From positions 1,922,001 through 1,986,000 of the forward strand of contig NZ_AP012323.1 in assembly GCF_001025135.1 (NCBI RefSeq): 64,000 nt of DNA. The letters run 5' to 3'. The notes beneath the pieces are model-generated. The model saw only the letters and a list, made by a program, of their open reading frames with translations, had not been told where the DNA came from and searched no databases. The position numbers and the translations under genes were made by a program. This stretch comes from Bifidobacterium bifidum ATCC 29521 = JCM 1255 = DSM 20456. GTDB lineage: Bacteria; Actinomycetota; Actinomycetes; Actinomycetales; Bifidobacteriaceae. Below, one piece after another: positions 10,022 to 21,100 of the stretch. Within the stretch, counting starts at the first letter, position 1. Every line of letters starts with the position of its first letter.

Positions 10022-10900
10022 TCACACCATGAGACCGATATCGCCGGTGCTCAGCCTCTCCGTCTCCCCTGATGCCGTGCGCACGCTGATCGAAGCGTCA
10101 TCGTTGAGCGATACCACCTTGCCGGCGATCGTCCGGCCGTCGATGAGCTGCGCGTCGATCTGCCGCCCCATCATCCAGCAGACGTGGTGCATCTCGGAGC
10201 GCAACCGGGAACTCTGGATGAGCGGCATCTGCACGAACGCCTCCAGACGGGTGCGCAGTGAAGCGACCAGGCGCGCCGCGATCATGTCAATCAGTTCCGC
10301 GGTCGGCGGCAGCGGCGCGACGTGCATCCGCAGCGACGTGGATTCCGGCGTCGGCAAACGATCCGCGGGCACCGACAGGTTGACGCCCACGCTGAAGATC
10401 ACGGCGACGTCACCGTGCCGGTCGGGCGGCGAGGCGACCTGGGTGAACGTGCTGCCAAGCTTGAGTCCATGGCAGTAAATGTCGTTCGGCCATTTGAGAT
10501 GGAACCCGCATTCGGGGTCGAACGGGACCGCGCCGCACTCGTCCAGGGTTCCTTCGATGGCGTCCAGAGTGGCCAGGCCGGCAATCATCGACATCCAGCC
10601 GTTGACCGCGTCATCGGTCGCCACCGATTCGGGGATGGTCACGATGAACGATATGGCGAACGAGTGCCCGGGAACGCATGCCCACGGCCGGCCGAGCCGT
10701 CCTCGGGCGTCGTCCATGGCACCGGCGGCGACCACGGTGATGGCGATGCCGCCGTCATCGTTGCGCGCGAACCTCCCCCGCTCGATGAGTCGGCGTGCCT
10801 TCGCATGGGTGGAATCGATGCGTTCATAGGCGGCCACCTCGTCCGCCGCTTTTGCAGTCCGGTCAAGTCGCGGCGCTGCGACTTTGTGTAAGGCAATCAT
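10022..10900 (-). CDS. Diverged biotin-protein ligase paralogue (BPL/LplA fold)
   Basis: 292 residues from ATG at 10900. It aligns along its full length with the canonical BirA at 26219-27094, including KWPNDIYCHGLKLG, VNGWMSMIAGLATLDAI and the C-terminal SLNDDASISV domain. Active-site positions differ, however. The STN motif is STH, the biotin loop QSAGRGRLER is MDDARGRLGR, and the conserved KLGGILTE is KLGSTFTQ. It lacks an N-terminal DNA-binding domain. It follows acpS on the same strand at the end of the fatty-acid block. It may be a ligase of altered specificity, an inactive paralogue, or a lipoate-type ligase. The family is certain, the function is not. Confidence 0.8.
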   Translation of the reverse strand: MIALHKVAAPRLDRTAKAADEVAAYERIDSTHAKARRLIERGRFARNDDGGIAITVVAAGAMDDARGRLGRPWACVPGHSFAISFIVTIPESVATDDAVNGWMSMIAGLATLDAIEGTLDECGAVPFDPECGFHLKWPNDIYCHGLKLGSTFTQVASPPDRHGDVAVIFSVGVNLSVPADRLPTPESTSLRMHVAPLPPTAELIDMIAARLVASLRTRLEAFVQMPLIQSSRLRSEMHHVCWMMGRQIDAQLIDGRTIAGKVVSLNDDASISVRTASGETERLSTGDIGLMV

Positions 10901-11223
10901 GATGATACTGTACGCCGGAAGATATGGCAGCGTCAAAACGGATGTATCGTCACACAAGCGTCGGCCGCATACGATACGACCCGCTGGTGCGTCTCCCGGG
11001 AGTCTTGCCCGAGCCTCGCACCAGCGGGCCGTAAACAGCCGACGAGCCCGATGCCGGATTCTGCCCCGACATGGATGGCGTACACTCGCCAGCCGATGCC
11101 TGCGGACGCCCCAACGGATATCCGCCTGCATACATACCTATGACGCACGCTTATTTTGAGCGTCGTCTTCAAAGAGCCTGAGAACTGTCCGTATAGCGGC
11201 GTCATGACTGCCGAAAACCGCCG
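10901..11223. other. Intergenic region with a strong hairpin, no gene seen
   Basis: Between acpS and the ligase paralogue. It contains a perfect 12-bp stem, CCCGCTGGTGCG (10980-10991) with CGCACCAGCGGG (11017-11028), enclosing a second stem around CCCGGGAGTCTTGCCCGAG. There is no T-run, so it is not a classical terminator. Short open frames here look like chance. Confidence 0.4.
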
Positions 11224-11787
11224 TCACACGGTCAACATGGCGACGGCCGAGGCGATACCGCCATCATGGCTCAGCGAGACATGCCACCGAAAAACCAAGG
11301 AAACCGATGCGCTCGACGCCGCAGCCGGCGCGGAACCCGTGCTCACCGGAGTCACGATCGGCATCCGCATGACCGCAGGCCCCATCCTGACCAACCCGGG
11401 CGCGCCCGACATTTCATCGGAGTTTCTGGAGGCTGCGGGGGGCAGCAACGCACACAGCTTCCGCTCGACGTCCGGCCGCAACGCAACGCACGGTCGGCCG
11501 CGCGAATCATCCACGATTTCAATGCCGTTCCACGGGAAATTCTCGATGGTATACGGGTTCGGCATGTCGCCGAGCGCGTCGCACCAGGCTTTCAGCACCG
11601 CTTCCTTGCCGGCCCACTTCGCCGCCAAGTGGGTGGACTCGTCATCGTTCTTGCGTCTGGCCCGCTCGCCGGCCTGCCTCACCTCGCGCACAGAGAACAG
11701 CCCTCGCATGCGCGAACCCGGTTCCGCAAGCTGTTCGGCGAACGCCGAGACATCGACGACATCGTGCCCGAGACCGAGAACCGACAT
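11224..11787 (-). CDS. acpS: Holo-[acyl-carrier-protein] synthase
   Basis: 187 residues from ATG at 11787, where AAGGTGG lies upstream. It transfers 4'-phosphopantetheine from CoA to a serine of the ACP. Motifs MSVLGLGHDVVDV (metal-binding Asp) and HLAAKWAGKEAVLKAW (catalytic Glu/Lys helix) are intact. The reading frame continues upstream through the palindrome at 11841-11958, but that part is non-coding. The FAS I gene just upstream on the same strand lacks a fused transferase domain, as in mycobacterial FAS I, so this stand-alone enzyme is the expected activator of its ACP domain. Confidence 0.93.
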   Translation of the reverse strand: MSVLGLGHDVVDVSAFAEQLAEPGSRMRGLFSVREVRQAGERARRKNDDESTHLAAKWAGKEAVLKAWCDALGDMPNPYTIENFPWNGIEIVDDSRGRPCVALRPDVERKLCALLPPAASRNSDEMSGAPGLVRMGPAVMRMPIVTPVSTGSAPAAASSASVSLVFRWHVSLSHDGGIASAVAMLTV

Positions 11788-11840
11788 ACCGCGCCACCTT
11801 TCCGAGAGACCTGTTCCAGTGTATGACGGGTCCGGGCCGC

Positions 11841-11958
11841 TTTGCGTCCTTAAGTGCGCGCCGAAACGACAAGTGTGCGCACTTAAGGACGCAAATGGGC
11901 TGGTTTGCGTCGCTATGTGCGCGGACACGTCGTTTCGGCGCGCACTTACGAACGCAAA
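11841..11958. repeat. 118-bp nested palindromic element (second type)
   Basis: TTTGCGTCCTTAAGTGCGC opens the element, and GCGCACTTAAGGACGCAAA follows 17 nt later as a perfect inverted copy. A second, slightly diverged pair follows, starting TTTGCGTCGCTATGTGCGC and ending GCGCACTTACGAACGCAAA. Outer segments GCGCCGAAACGAC and GTCGTTTCGGCGC also pair, so the whole element can fold as one long hairpin or as two hairpins. Confidence 0.8.
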
Positions 11959-11990
11959 ATGGGCCCACACGCGGAAACGTGCGGGCCCAT
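11959..11990 (-). terminator. Distal terminator downstream of fas
   Basis: Minus strand ATGGGCCCGCACG-TTTC-CGCGTGTGGGCCCAT followed by TTTTG. It abuts the 118-bp palindrome and lies just after the duplicated fas tail. Confidence 0.75.
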
Positions 11991-12008
11991 CATTCAGCAG
12001 TCAGACGT

Positions 12009-12061
12009 GACTCGGCAGATCAGGCCTCGAAGAAGCCGGACTGACCGAGGCGGGCGTCAGG
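12009..12061 (-). pseudogene. Duplicated 3' tail of fas
   Basis: 51 of 53 bases match 12152-12204, which covers the fas stop codon and flanking bases. On the minus strand it still encodes PDARLGQSGFFEA and a stop, against PDSRLGQSGFFEA in the intact gene, and the match continues into the 3' untranslated sequence. It is too short to be a gene and is a remnant copy 143 bp downstream of the true end. Confidence 0.85.
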
Positions 12062-12074
12062 CTGAGCCATCAAA

Positions 12075-12099
12075 ACGGGGAGTCCAGTGAACTCCCCGT
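12075..12099 (-). terminator. Proximal terminator of fas
   Basis: Minus strand ACGGGGAGT-TCACTGG-ACTCCCCGT followed by TTTGATGG, about 65 bp after the fas stop, between the stop and the duplicated tail. Confidence 0.75.
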
Positions 12100-12162
12100 A
12101 GGCGAAGCGAGCGGGCGCGCTACCTGCGCCCGCGAGGGAATCCTGACGAACGACTCGGCAGA

Positions 12163-15100
12163 TCAGGCTTCGAAGAAGCCGGACTGACCGAGGCGGGAGT
12201 CAGGATTCAACAGCATGGCCTTTTCGACTTCGTGGCCGTTGTAACGATTGCCGTCGGCGAGCTTAGTGCCGTCCTCGCGGAAGCGACGGTTGTCGATCGG
12301 CTCGTAGAGCGCCGCGCGACCCATCATGCCTTCCTCAAGGTGACGCTGGCCGGCAGCCAGACGGGCGTTCGCGCGCTCGCGCCAGGCGTTCAGTGCGTCC
12401 TCACCCGCGGTGTGTGCCACGGCCGCCTCGAAGGCGCCCGGGTTCACGATCGCGGCGAAACCACTCACGTGGCCGAAGCCGAGCGAGGTGGCGAGGCCGG
12501 CCTTGACGCGGCCGACGTGCAGCGGCTTGGTGAGCCACACCATGTGGTCGTCGCGCTCCAGCTTCGGGTCCACGCAGTCGAGCGAGGCGTTGGCCGGGAT
12601 CACGCCGGACTTGAACAGCTGCGTCAGGCCGTTGACCTGGAAGATGCAGGCGCCGCCCTTCGCGTGGCCGGTGAGCGTCTTCTGGGAGATCACGAACAGC
12701 GGGTTGCCGTTCGTGCGGCCGATGGCGTGCGCCAACGTGTTGTGCAGCTCGGACTCGTTCGGGTCGTTCGCGTTGGTGGACGTGTCGTGCTTGGAGACCA
12801 CGGCGATGTCGTCCGGGGTGACGCCGAGCGCGGCCAGATCGTGCACGAGCTTCGAGTCGCGGCCGCCGAGGCCAGCCGCCAGGGCGCCGAGGCCCGGGGC
12901 CGGGATCGAGGTGTGCGCGCCATCCGCGTACGAGTGGATGAAGCCGACTACGCCGGCGACCGGCAGACCCATGCGAAGCGCGATGTCACCGCGCGTCAGC
13001 AGGATCGTGCCGCCGCCCTGGGACTCCAGGAAGCCGCCGCGGCGACGGTCGTTCGCACGCGAGAAGAAGCGCGCGTCGATGCCCTTCGCGTACATCTCCT
13101 CCGAGTTGGCGGTGGCGTTCATGTTGCCGAAGCCGATCACGGATTCCACGCCGATGTCGTCAATCGCGCCGGTGACCACGAAGTCGGCCTTGCCGAGGGC
13201 GATCTTGTCGGCGCCCTCCTCCAGCGACACCGCGGCGGTGGCGCAGGCGGAGACCGGCTGGATCATGTTGCCGTAGCCGCCGACGTAGGACTGCATCACA
13301 TGCGCGGCCACCACGTTCGGCAGGGCCTCCTGCAGGATATCGGTCGGGATCTCATGGTTGAGGAAGCGGTCAAGGTACAGCTTGCGCATCGACATCATGC
13401 CGCCGAAGCCGGTTCCCTGCGTGCTCGCCACCATCGAGGGATGGATGGCCTGCAGCACCTCGGTCGGCGTGAAGCCGGCGGACAGGTAGGCGTCCACGGT
13501 GGTGACGATGTTCCACAGCGCGATCTTGTCGACGTCGCCGACCATCGAGGCCGGGATGCCCCACTTGAGCGGGTCGAAGCCCTTCGGGAACTGGCCGCCG
13601 ACCGTGCGCGTCATCGTGGCGCGACGCGGCACGCGAATCATCGAACCGGCGTGACGGGTGACGTTCCATTCGCCCGACTCCGGGTCGGCCGCGATGGAGG
13701 TGTGCGCCTCGTCCATCTTGACGTATTCCTTGGCGATGTCCTCGGTGGGCACGGAGAAGGTGACGCCGTGGTCGAGGAAGACCTCGGTCTCCTCTTCGTC
13801 GGCGCCGTCCTTGTAGTCGTTGCCCATGCCTTCATCGAACGGACGGATGCCGGAGCGGGCCACGACCTCGTCATGGTAGCGTTCGGCGATGTCCTCTTCG
13901 GGCACGAGGTTGCCGTCGGTGTCGTACCAACCCGGCTTCGGACTGTCCTGCCATTCGACCAGACCCATGTTCCACGCGAGTTCGAGCACCGCGCCGGCGG
14001 ACAGGTCGACGCTGCCGTCGGAGTGGATTCCGAGCTCCGCCTCGAAGCGGGTGCGGCCGGAGCCCCACGGGCCCAGCTCGCCGATGGAGACGATGACGAT
14101 CTCGTCCTCGGGCTTGGCGGTGACGTTCTGCCAGTCGGCCAGGTCGACCGGCGCCTGCTGCGGCACGTGCGGGCTGGGCAGCGCCTTGATGCTCAGGCCG
14201 GATGCGGCGGTCTTCGCGGAGGTGGAGTCGTCGTCCGACTGCTGTGCGGAGGCCGCGGCCTTCTCTGCGTCGGCCATCGCCTCGGCGCGCAGCGCCTTGA
14301 TATCGATCGGGGCGTTGCCGAGCCCGCCGGTCAGGTCCACGTCGAGCGGATGCTCAACTGCTTCCGCGCGGGATTCCGCGGTGCACAGGTCGAGCAGCTT
14401 CACGGCGATCTGTTCGGTGGAGTACGTGTGGATGCCGTGGCGTTCGACGACCTCGACCAGCGGGTCGTTGCCGCCCATCAGGCCGGTGCCGCGCACCCAG
14501 CCAATCTTCGGGTGGGCGAAGGTGACACGGGACGACCATACCTTTTCGGCATGGGCGCGGTTGACGATCGCGTCAAACGCGCTCTTGACCTCGCCGTACG
14601 CGCCGTCGCCGCCGAAGATGCCGCGGTTCGGGGAGCCGGGCAGCACCACATGCAGCTTGTGCTGCACGTCGGTGTCGGCGCCGATGGCGGATAGGCCGGC
14701 GATCGCGCGTTCCACGCCCCACAGCATCAGTCGCGCCTGGGACTCGAACAGTTCGCCGGAGTCGGTCAACGTGCCGTGCACCGGCGGGGCGGCGAACGGG
14801 AAGAACAGCGTCGGCTCGTATGCGGGCTTCAGGATCGTGGTGGTCGCGCCGGAGGTCTTCTTCTGCACGTTGCCGATCCACTGGACCAGTTCGTCCACGT
14901 CGCGGTAGCTGGACAGGTTCGCGGGAACCAGCCACAGCTTGGCGCCGCCCACCGCGTGCTCGCGGTAGGTTTGCTTCGCCCACGCCTTGACGGACGGACG
15001 GAAGCTGTGCGAGGTGGCGATGACGGTCGCGCCGCCGGCCAGCAGGCCGTTGACGACCTGCGCGGCGATCGAGTTCGGAGCCACGCCGGTCACCACTGCG

Positions 15101-18100
15101 ATGTCGTTCGCGAAGCGGGATGCGTCAGGCACGTCGGCGACCGATTCGAGGGCCTCGGTGGCGATGCGGTCGAAGATGTCGGCGAGCTGTCCATGGCTCT
15201 TGGACGCGAACCACTTGGCCTGGTCGGCGACGTCCTTGCCGACGCCGACAAAGCTCAGGGACTCGACAGACTGGTCGCCGTTGTAGAACAGGCGAGCCAG
15301 GTCTTCGCGCGCGGATGCCCAGCGGTCATCGAAGAGGATGGCCTTGCGGGAGTCGAAGCGCGGCTCGACCTGCTTGGGCCAGTCGGAGCCGAGCTCGGCG
15401 TCGACGGCAGCCACGACGGCCGCGTTCTCGTCCTCGCCGGGTTCGGCGGCCGGAGCCGTCACGCCCAGCTCGTTGAGCACGTAACGGGCGGTGGAGGCGA
15501 GCACGCCGTTGGCACCGGTGACCTTCTCCGCGAAGGCGTCGAGCGCCGCGGAATCCACCACGGCACCGCCGGCTGCGCCGCCGGCGCTCGGCTTGGAGAC
15601 AGCCACGCCCTTGGTCTGCCCGACCAGGGTCACCGCATCGTCGATGAGCTGATCGGCGGCGGCCGCATTGGCGGCGGCGCCGGTGGGCAGCTTGGCCAGA
15701 TCACCGCCACGCGAGCTGGCACCCTCGCGGGTGTCGAGCAGCAGGGTCGCGGTCACGGCGGCAACCCAGCCTTCGCCGAGCTGCCACACGTTGGTCACGC
15801 GTTCGCGGATGTGCGCGGGCTTGACGCCGGCGGCACCGAACAGCGCGCGCAGGCGGTCACGGATCGCATCAGACAGTACCGGGCCGAACGCCTTGTAGTT
15901 CGGGGCGACCTTGTTGACGAGCTGTGCAAGCTGGGTGAGCGTCGCCTCTGCGGCGCCATCCACACTGGCCACACCCAGCTCGGAGCTGATATCCATCAGC
16001 AGCTGGTTGCGGCGGGACGACACGCCATTGGTCAACGTGTCGGTCGTGTCGTTCGCGCCGATTTGGTCGAGGCGGATCTTTGTGGAGTAAGCCATGAGCA
16101 CACCGATGGCGTCGGACGCCTTGAACGGCAGGTCGTCGACCGGGCCGCTGACGGCGGAACCGAGTTCGGCGACGGCGGAACCGACCTGAGCGGCGGACGG
16201 CGCGGCGGCGACTGCCGGAGCCGCGGCGGGCGCGGCGGCAGCGGGCGCAGCCGGAGCCGGGGCAGCAGCGGGCGCCGCGGTCTCGGTCTCCTCCGGCTCA
16301 TCGTCCGGCACCAGCGAATCAGAGTCGGCCATGTACACACGGCCCTCATCGCGGCCGACGTTGTACACGGTCACGTCACAACCCGAGAAATCGGGCAGTC
16401 GCAGCGTCTTGGAGCCGAGATTGGCGAGCGTCGGCGAGTTGCCGAGACCGACCTCCACGTACTCCTCCACGCCGAGACCACCGCGGTTGGCGGGGTTGAA
16501 CAGCAGCGCCTGGGTCTCGATCCAGCGCACGGGGGACGCGAACTGCCACGACAGCAGTTCGGTGAGCAGCAGACGGCCGAGCTTCTGGTCGTCGGCGGCG
16601 TAGGAGTCCCACACTGCCGGGTCGTCCAGAGCGGCCTTGATGCGCTCGGACGGCACGACTTCGAGGATCTTGGCGGCGAATTCCTTCGTCATCTCGAACG
16701 GGGACGCCACCAGGTTCGGGATGTAACGGTCGACCAGACGGCCACGGTAGTCGATGTACTGCGGCAGCAGCGCGTCGAGCTTATCGCGGAACTCCGGCAC
16801 GCCCTTGCGAAGCAGCGTGGAGTGGAACGGCACGTCGATGCCCGGCACCAGCATGAACGGCGGCTTGCCGCCATATTCCTTGGCGCGGCGGGACGCGTCG
16901 GCCTGCAGGTACTTCAGGCCGGCGATCGTGCCGGCGATCGCGTACTGCTGGCCGGCGAGGTTGTAGTTCACGATCTCCAGAAACTCGCCGGACGCCTTGG
17001 CGACGGACTCGACGTATTCCTTGACGTGCGCGTCGTTGACGCCGAACTGGTTCGGACGCAGCGCGCCCATGCGGTAGTTCGAGCGGCCCTGGGCGTCGCG
17101 CTCGATCAGGTGGTGCATGGTGGAGCCGCGGTGGAACACCAGTTCCAGCTCGGTTTCCAGCGGGATGATGTCGGCGAACGCGGACAGCGCGTTGTACTCG
17201 CCGAGCGAGTGGCCCGCGAAGTACGCCGGCCAGATGTCGGAGCCGGCCTCGCGCAGACGCGCGGTCTGGGCGTAGGCCACCGTGGCGAGCGCCACCTGCG
17301 TGAACTGGGTGAGGTTGAGCAGGCCGTCCGGGTGACGGTAGGTCACGCCGTTGGCGGTGAGCTCCTTCGGGTTGTCGCGCACGACCGCGAGGATCGAGAA
17401 GCCCAGCTTGGAGCGGGTCAGCTTGTCGGCGCGCTCCCACACGCTGCGGGCGGCGGGCGACTTGGCACGCTCGTCAAGCACCATACCCTGTTTCTGGATG
17501 CCCTGGCCGGGGTAGACGAACGCGGACTTCGGCGCGCGGACCAGCGCAGTGCCGCGCGAGACCAGCTGACCGTCGATGCGGCAGGTCACTTCGAATGCCA
17601 TGCCGCCGTGCTCGACCTTGCCGACGCGCTCGATGGAGATCTCCACCTTGTCGTCAAGCTGCACCATGCCGTACATGTTGTAGGTCCAGCCTGCGATCTC
17701 GTAGTGAGCCCCCTTGTCGTCCAGCGCCTGGACGACGTGCTGGGCGGTGGCGGACAGCCACATGCCGTGCACCAGCGGGGCGGCGAGCCCGGAGATGCGG
17801 GCGCCGCGCGTGGAGGTGTGGATCGGATTGAAGTCGCCGGAGGTACGCGCGAATGCAGTCATGTCATCGGGCGCGGTGACGGTGACGCGGCGCAGCAGAC
17901 GGCGAGGCGTGGCCTGCACCGTGGCTGCGGCGGAGCCGTCCTCCTGCTTGGCTTCGAGGGCGCCACCGTATTCGGGGGCGTCGGCCGGCAGCGCGTCGGA
18001 GTAGACGCGGCCGCGAATGGCGAAGCGCTCGGTCTCGCGGGCGAGCACGGTGCCGTCGGCGGCGGTGTGCAGCACGTGGATGGTCACGACGCGGCCGGAC

Positions 18101-21100
18101 GCGGACTCGAAGTAGTCCTCGGCCCAGCTGGTGAGCGTGATGGTCTCGTCGACGTGCTTCAGCAGCTCGTCCTCGGTCTCCTCAAGCTCGATGAGGTGGT
18201 CGAGATGCACCGCGTTGAGCAGTCCCTCGATGACCGGGTAGCCCTTGACGTACACGGAGCCGAGCGCCGCGTAGATCGCCGGCCATGCCGGGCCGACCAG
18301 CGCGTCGGGGGCGATGCGCGAGGGCGCGAGGTCCTGCGGCAGCGCGCCGCCGGTGGCCGCCTCGTGGTCGTAGCCGAGGTTGGCGGACAGCGTGTAGGTG
18401 GCCGACGCGGTGCCGAACGGGTAGGCGGCCTTGTCGTCGGACGAGGTGATCTTCGGCATGTCGGTCAGCTTGTCGCCGGTGATGGCGGTGTTGCCGATGC
18501 CTGCGGTGGCGGCGAGCATCGCGTAGACGTTGCCGACCAGGCGCTCGCGGTTGACGACCGGCAGCAGGCCGGTTTCGGTGCCGCGCAGCGTCAACGGGAT
18601 GACGATGTCGCGCACGGCGTGCTTGGAGACGCCACCGCCCGGATCGTTGTCCCAGTACGTGTCGAGATGGATGTCGAGGTCGTATTCCTCGCCCTGCTCG
18701 GAAGCGCCGCGGTCGATGATCTCATAGTTGGCGTCGCCGACCTGCGTGCCGTATGCCGGGTTCGTGGTCAGGTGGCCGACCCAGGAGATGTTCGGGCAGG
18801 TGCGGATGAACGCTTCGGCGCTCTCGGCGCCGCCGAGCTCGCTGTAGGCGTCGGTGGAGGCACCGGACTGCAGTTCGCGGGTGCGCTCCAGGGCCGCGGC
18901 CTCGAAACGGCCGAGGATGTGGGCGACGGGCTCGTCGACGGTGGTGATGCCGGCCACGGAGATCGGGCCGGGAATCACGCGCACGGAATCGGCGGAATAG
19001 CGGGCGTCCTCGGACTGCCACAGCTGATCCTGGCCCCACCGGCGCAGCAGGTCATTGTCGATGACCGGCACGAACGGCATGGGCTTGGGATATTCGCTCA
19101 CGAGTACCGGGAACCAAGCCACATCGGCCGGGGTCACGTGGATTTCGGCAACCTGCGGGTAGGCGGCTTCCAGCTTGGCGATGGCGGCCTTCGGATCGGA
19201 GGCGACATCGTCCACGCCGGCGAACAGCGAGGTGAACTCGCCGGATTCCTGACCGCACACACGGGCTTCGATGCGCTGCAGCAGGTGCAGGAAGCGCAGC
19301 GAATACGTCGGGTCGACCACGGGGAACACCAGGTCGACGAAACGCTCGGCCCACTCGACGTAGGTCATCGAGGCGAGGTCACCGAAGTACGGCTTGGCGG
19401 TGGCGTCGAGCGCCTTGATGATCTCGTCGCGGCGGCTTTCCAGCTCTTCGGGGTGCTTCATGACGCGCACCAGCAGACGACCGCAGGCGGCGGAGGCGTT
19501 CTCGACCTCGTAGATGTCGGCGTGAAGGTGGCTCAGGCCGGAGGAGACTCCGCCGACTGACTTGCCGGACGGCACCCACTTCTCGCCGGCGGGCGCGAAC
19601 GGGTCGGCGTCGGCCGACGTGTCGGTGATGCCGGGTGTCTTGACGAGCAGCTGCTTGACCGCGGGGCTGGTGTGGGCCTCCTTGGCGGTCATGACGGCGG
19701 TGCCGATGAGCACGCCGTCGACCGGCATGTCGGGCAGGTCGTAGGCGCGCGCCCACTGGCCGGAGATGTAGTCGGCCGCGCGCTCCGGCGTACCGATGCC
19801 GCCGCCGGCGACCAGCACGAGGTTGCTGCATGCGCGCACCTCGGCGTAGGTGGAGGTCAGCAGGTCGTCCAGCGACTCCCAGGAGTGGTGGCCGCCGGCC
19901 GAACCGCCTTCGACCTGCATCAGGATCGTCGTGGGGGCCACGGCCTTGGCAATCGCCACGACCTGGCGGATCTGCGCGACGGTGCCGGGCTTGAAGCCGA
20001 CGTAGGGCAGGCCGTCCGCCTGCAGGGAGGCGACGAGCGCCTTGGCCTCGTCGAGCTCGGGGATGCCGGCCGAGACGATCACGCCGTCGATCGGCGTGCC
20101 GGACGCGCGCTTCTTCGGCACGATGCCGGAGGGGCCGAACTGCAGGTTCCAAAGGTAGCGATCCATGAACATCGCGTTGAATTCGACCGTGCGGCCTTCT
20201 TCGAGCAGGTTCTCCAGCTCGGCGACATGACGGTCGAACACGTCGGCGGTCACCTGGCCGCCGCCGCCGATCTCGGCCCAATAGCCGGCGTTCGCGGCCG
20301 CGGCCACGATCTCGGGATCCACGGTGGTCGGGGTCATGCCGGGCAGCAGCACCGGCGGTTTGCCGGTCAGGTCGGTGAACTTGGTGCGGATCTTGTCGCC
20401 GGCGGGAGTGTGCAACACCTTCGGCGCGAACGTCTTCCAGTTCTGGGTGCGGACGGGCTCGTCCTCCATGGTGGACAGCGCGGAACGCTCGGCCATCGTG
20501 GTGGCTTCGACCACGCCGACGCCGGTGCCCTGGATCAGGTTGCCGATGAGCTTGCCGAGCGTGTTGCCCGGGCCGAAGTCGACGATCCACAGCTTGGACG
20601 GATCGCAGGATTCCAGCATCGCCTTGACGCGGGCCGCCCAATCGACGTGGTTGAGCAGCACTTCGGCGGCCAGCTCGCGCGTACGGGTCTCCTTGAAGCC
20701 GCAGGCGTGCGCCCAGGCCACGGCCTGCTCGACGGCATCGGCCATCAGCGGCGAGTGGAACGGCAGCGTGACCTCCAGGTATTCGAGGACGGGCCCGAAC
20801 ACCGCGCCGCCGCGGACCTTCTCGTCACGCAGTGTCTGCTGACGCTTGTGCTCCTTGCCGGCCTCGACCTCGAAGGCGGCAAGGTCCTCCGGGTAGCCGG
20901 AGAGCACGTGGTTGTTGCTGGAGTTGGTGACGGCGATGCTGATCGGGCCGCGCGGGTTCGGCACGCGGGATGCGAGCACCTCGACCTGGCGCTTGGTGGC
21001 GCCGCGCACAGACAGCATCGGAGTGGCGCCGGCGTGCTGCGCGGTGAGCGCGAGCTCGCGCGCCTTGCGGGTGCCGGCCACGCCGATCAGCTCGGCGATG

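Noticed and set aside
10980..11028. Small structured RNA such as SRP RNA or a riboswitch
   Set aside because: The hairpin is strong, but the conserved SRP tetraloop/GGAAGCAGC-type motif and known riboswitch cores are absent.
11824..11967. N-terminal extension of AcpS
   Set aside because: The upstream in-frame codons lie in the palindromic element and have no homology to AcpS; ATG at 11787 has a ribosome site and the normal N-terminus.
14776..19560. Open frame of 1,594 codons antisense to fas, and similar long frames opposite pnp, accC and atpA
   Set aside because: Same reason: the opposite strand encodes unmistakable FAS I, PNPase, carboxylase and ATP synthase domains.
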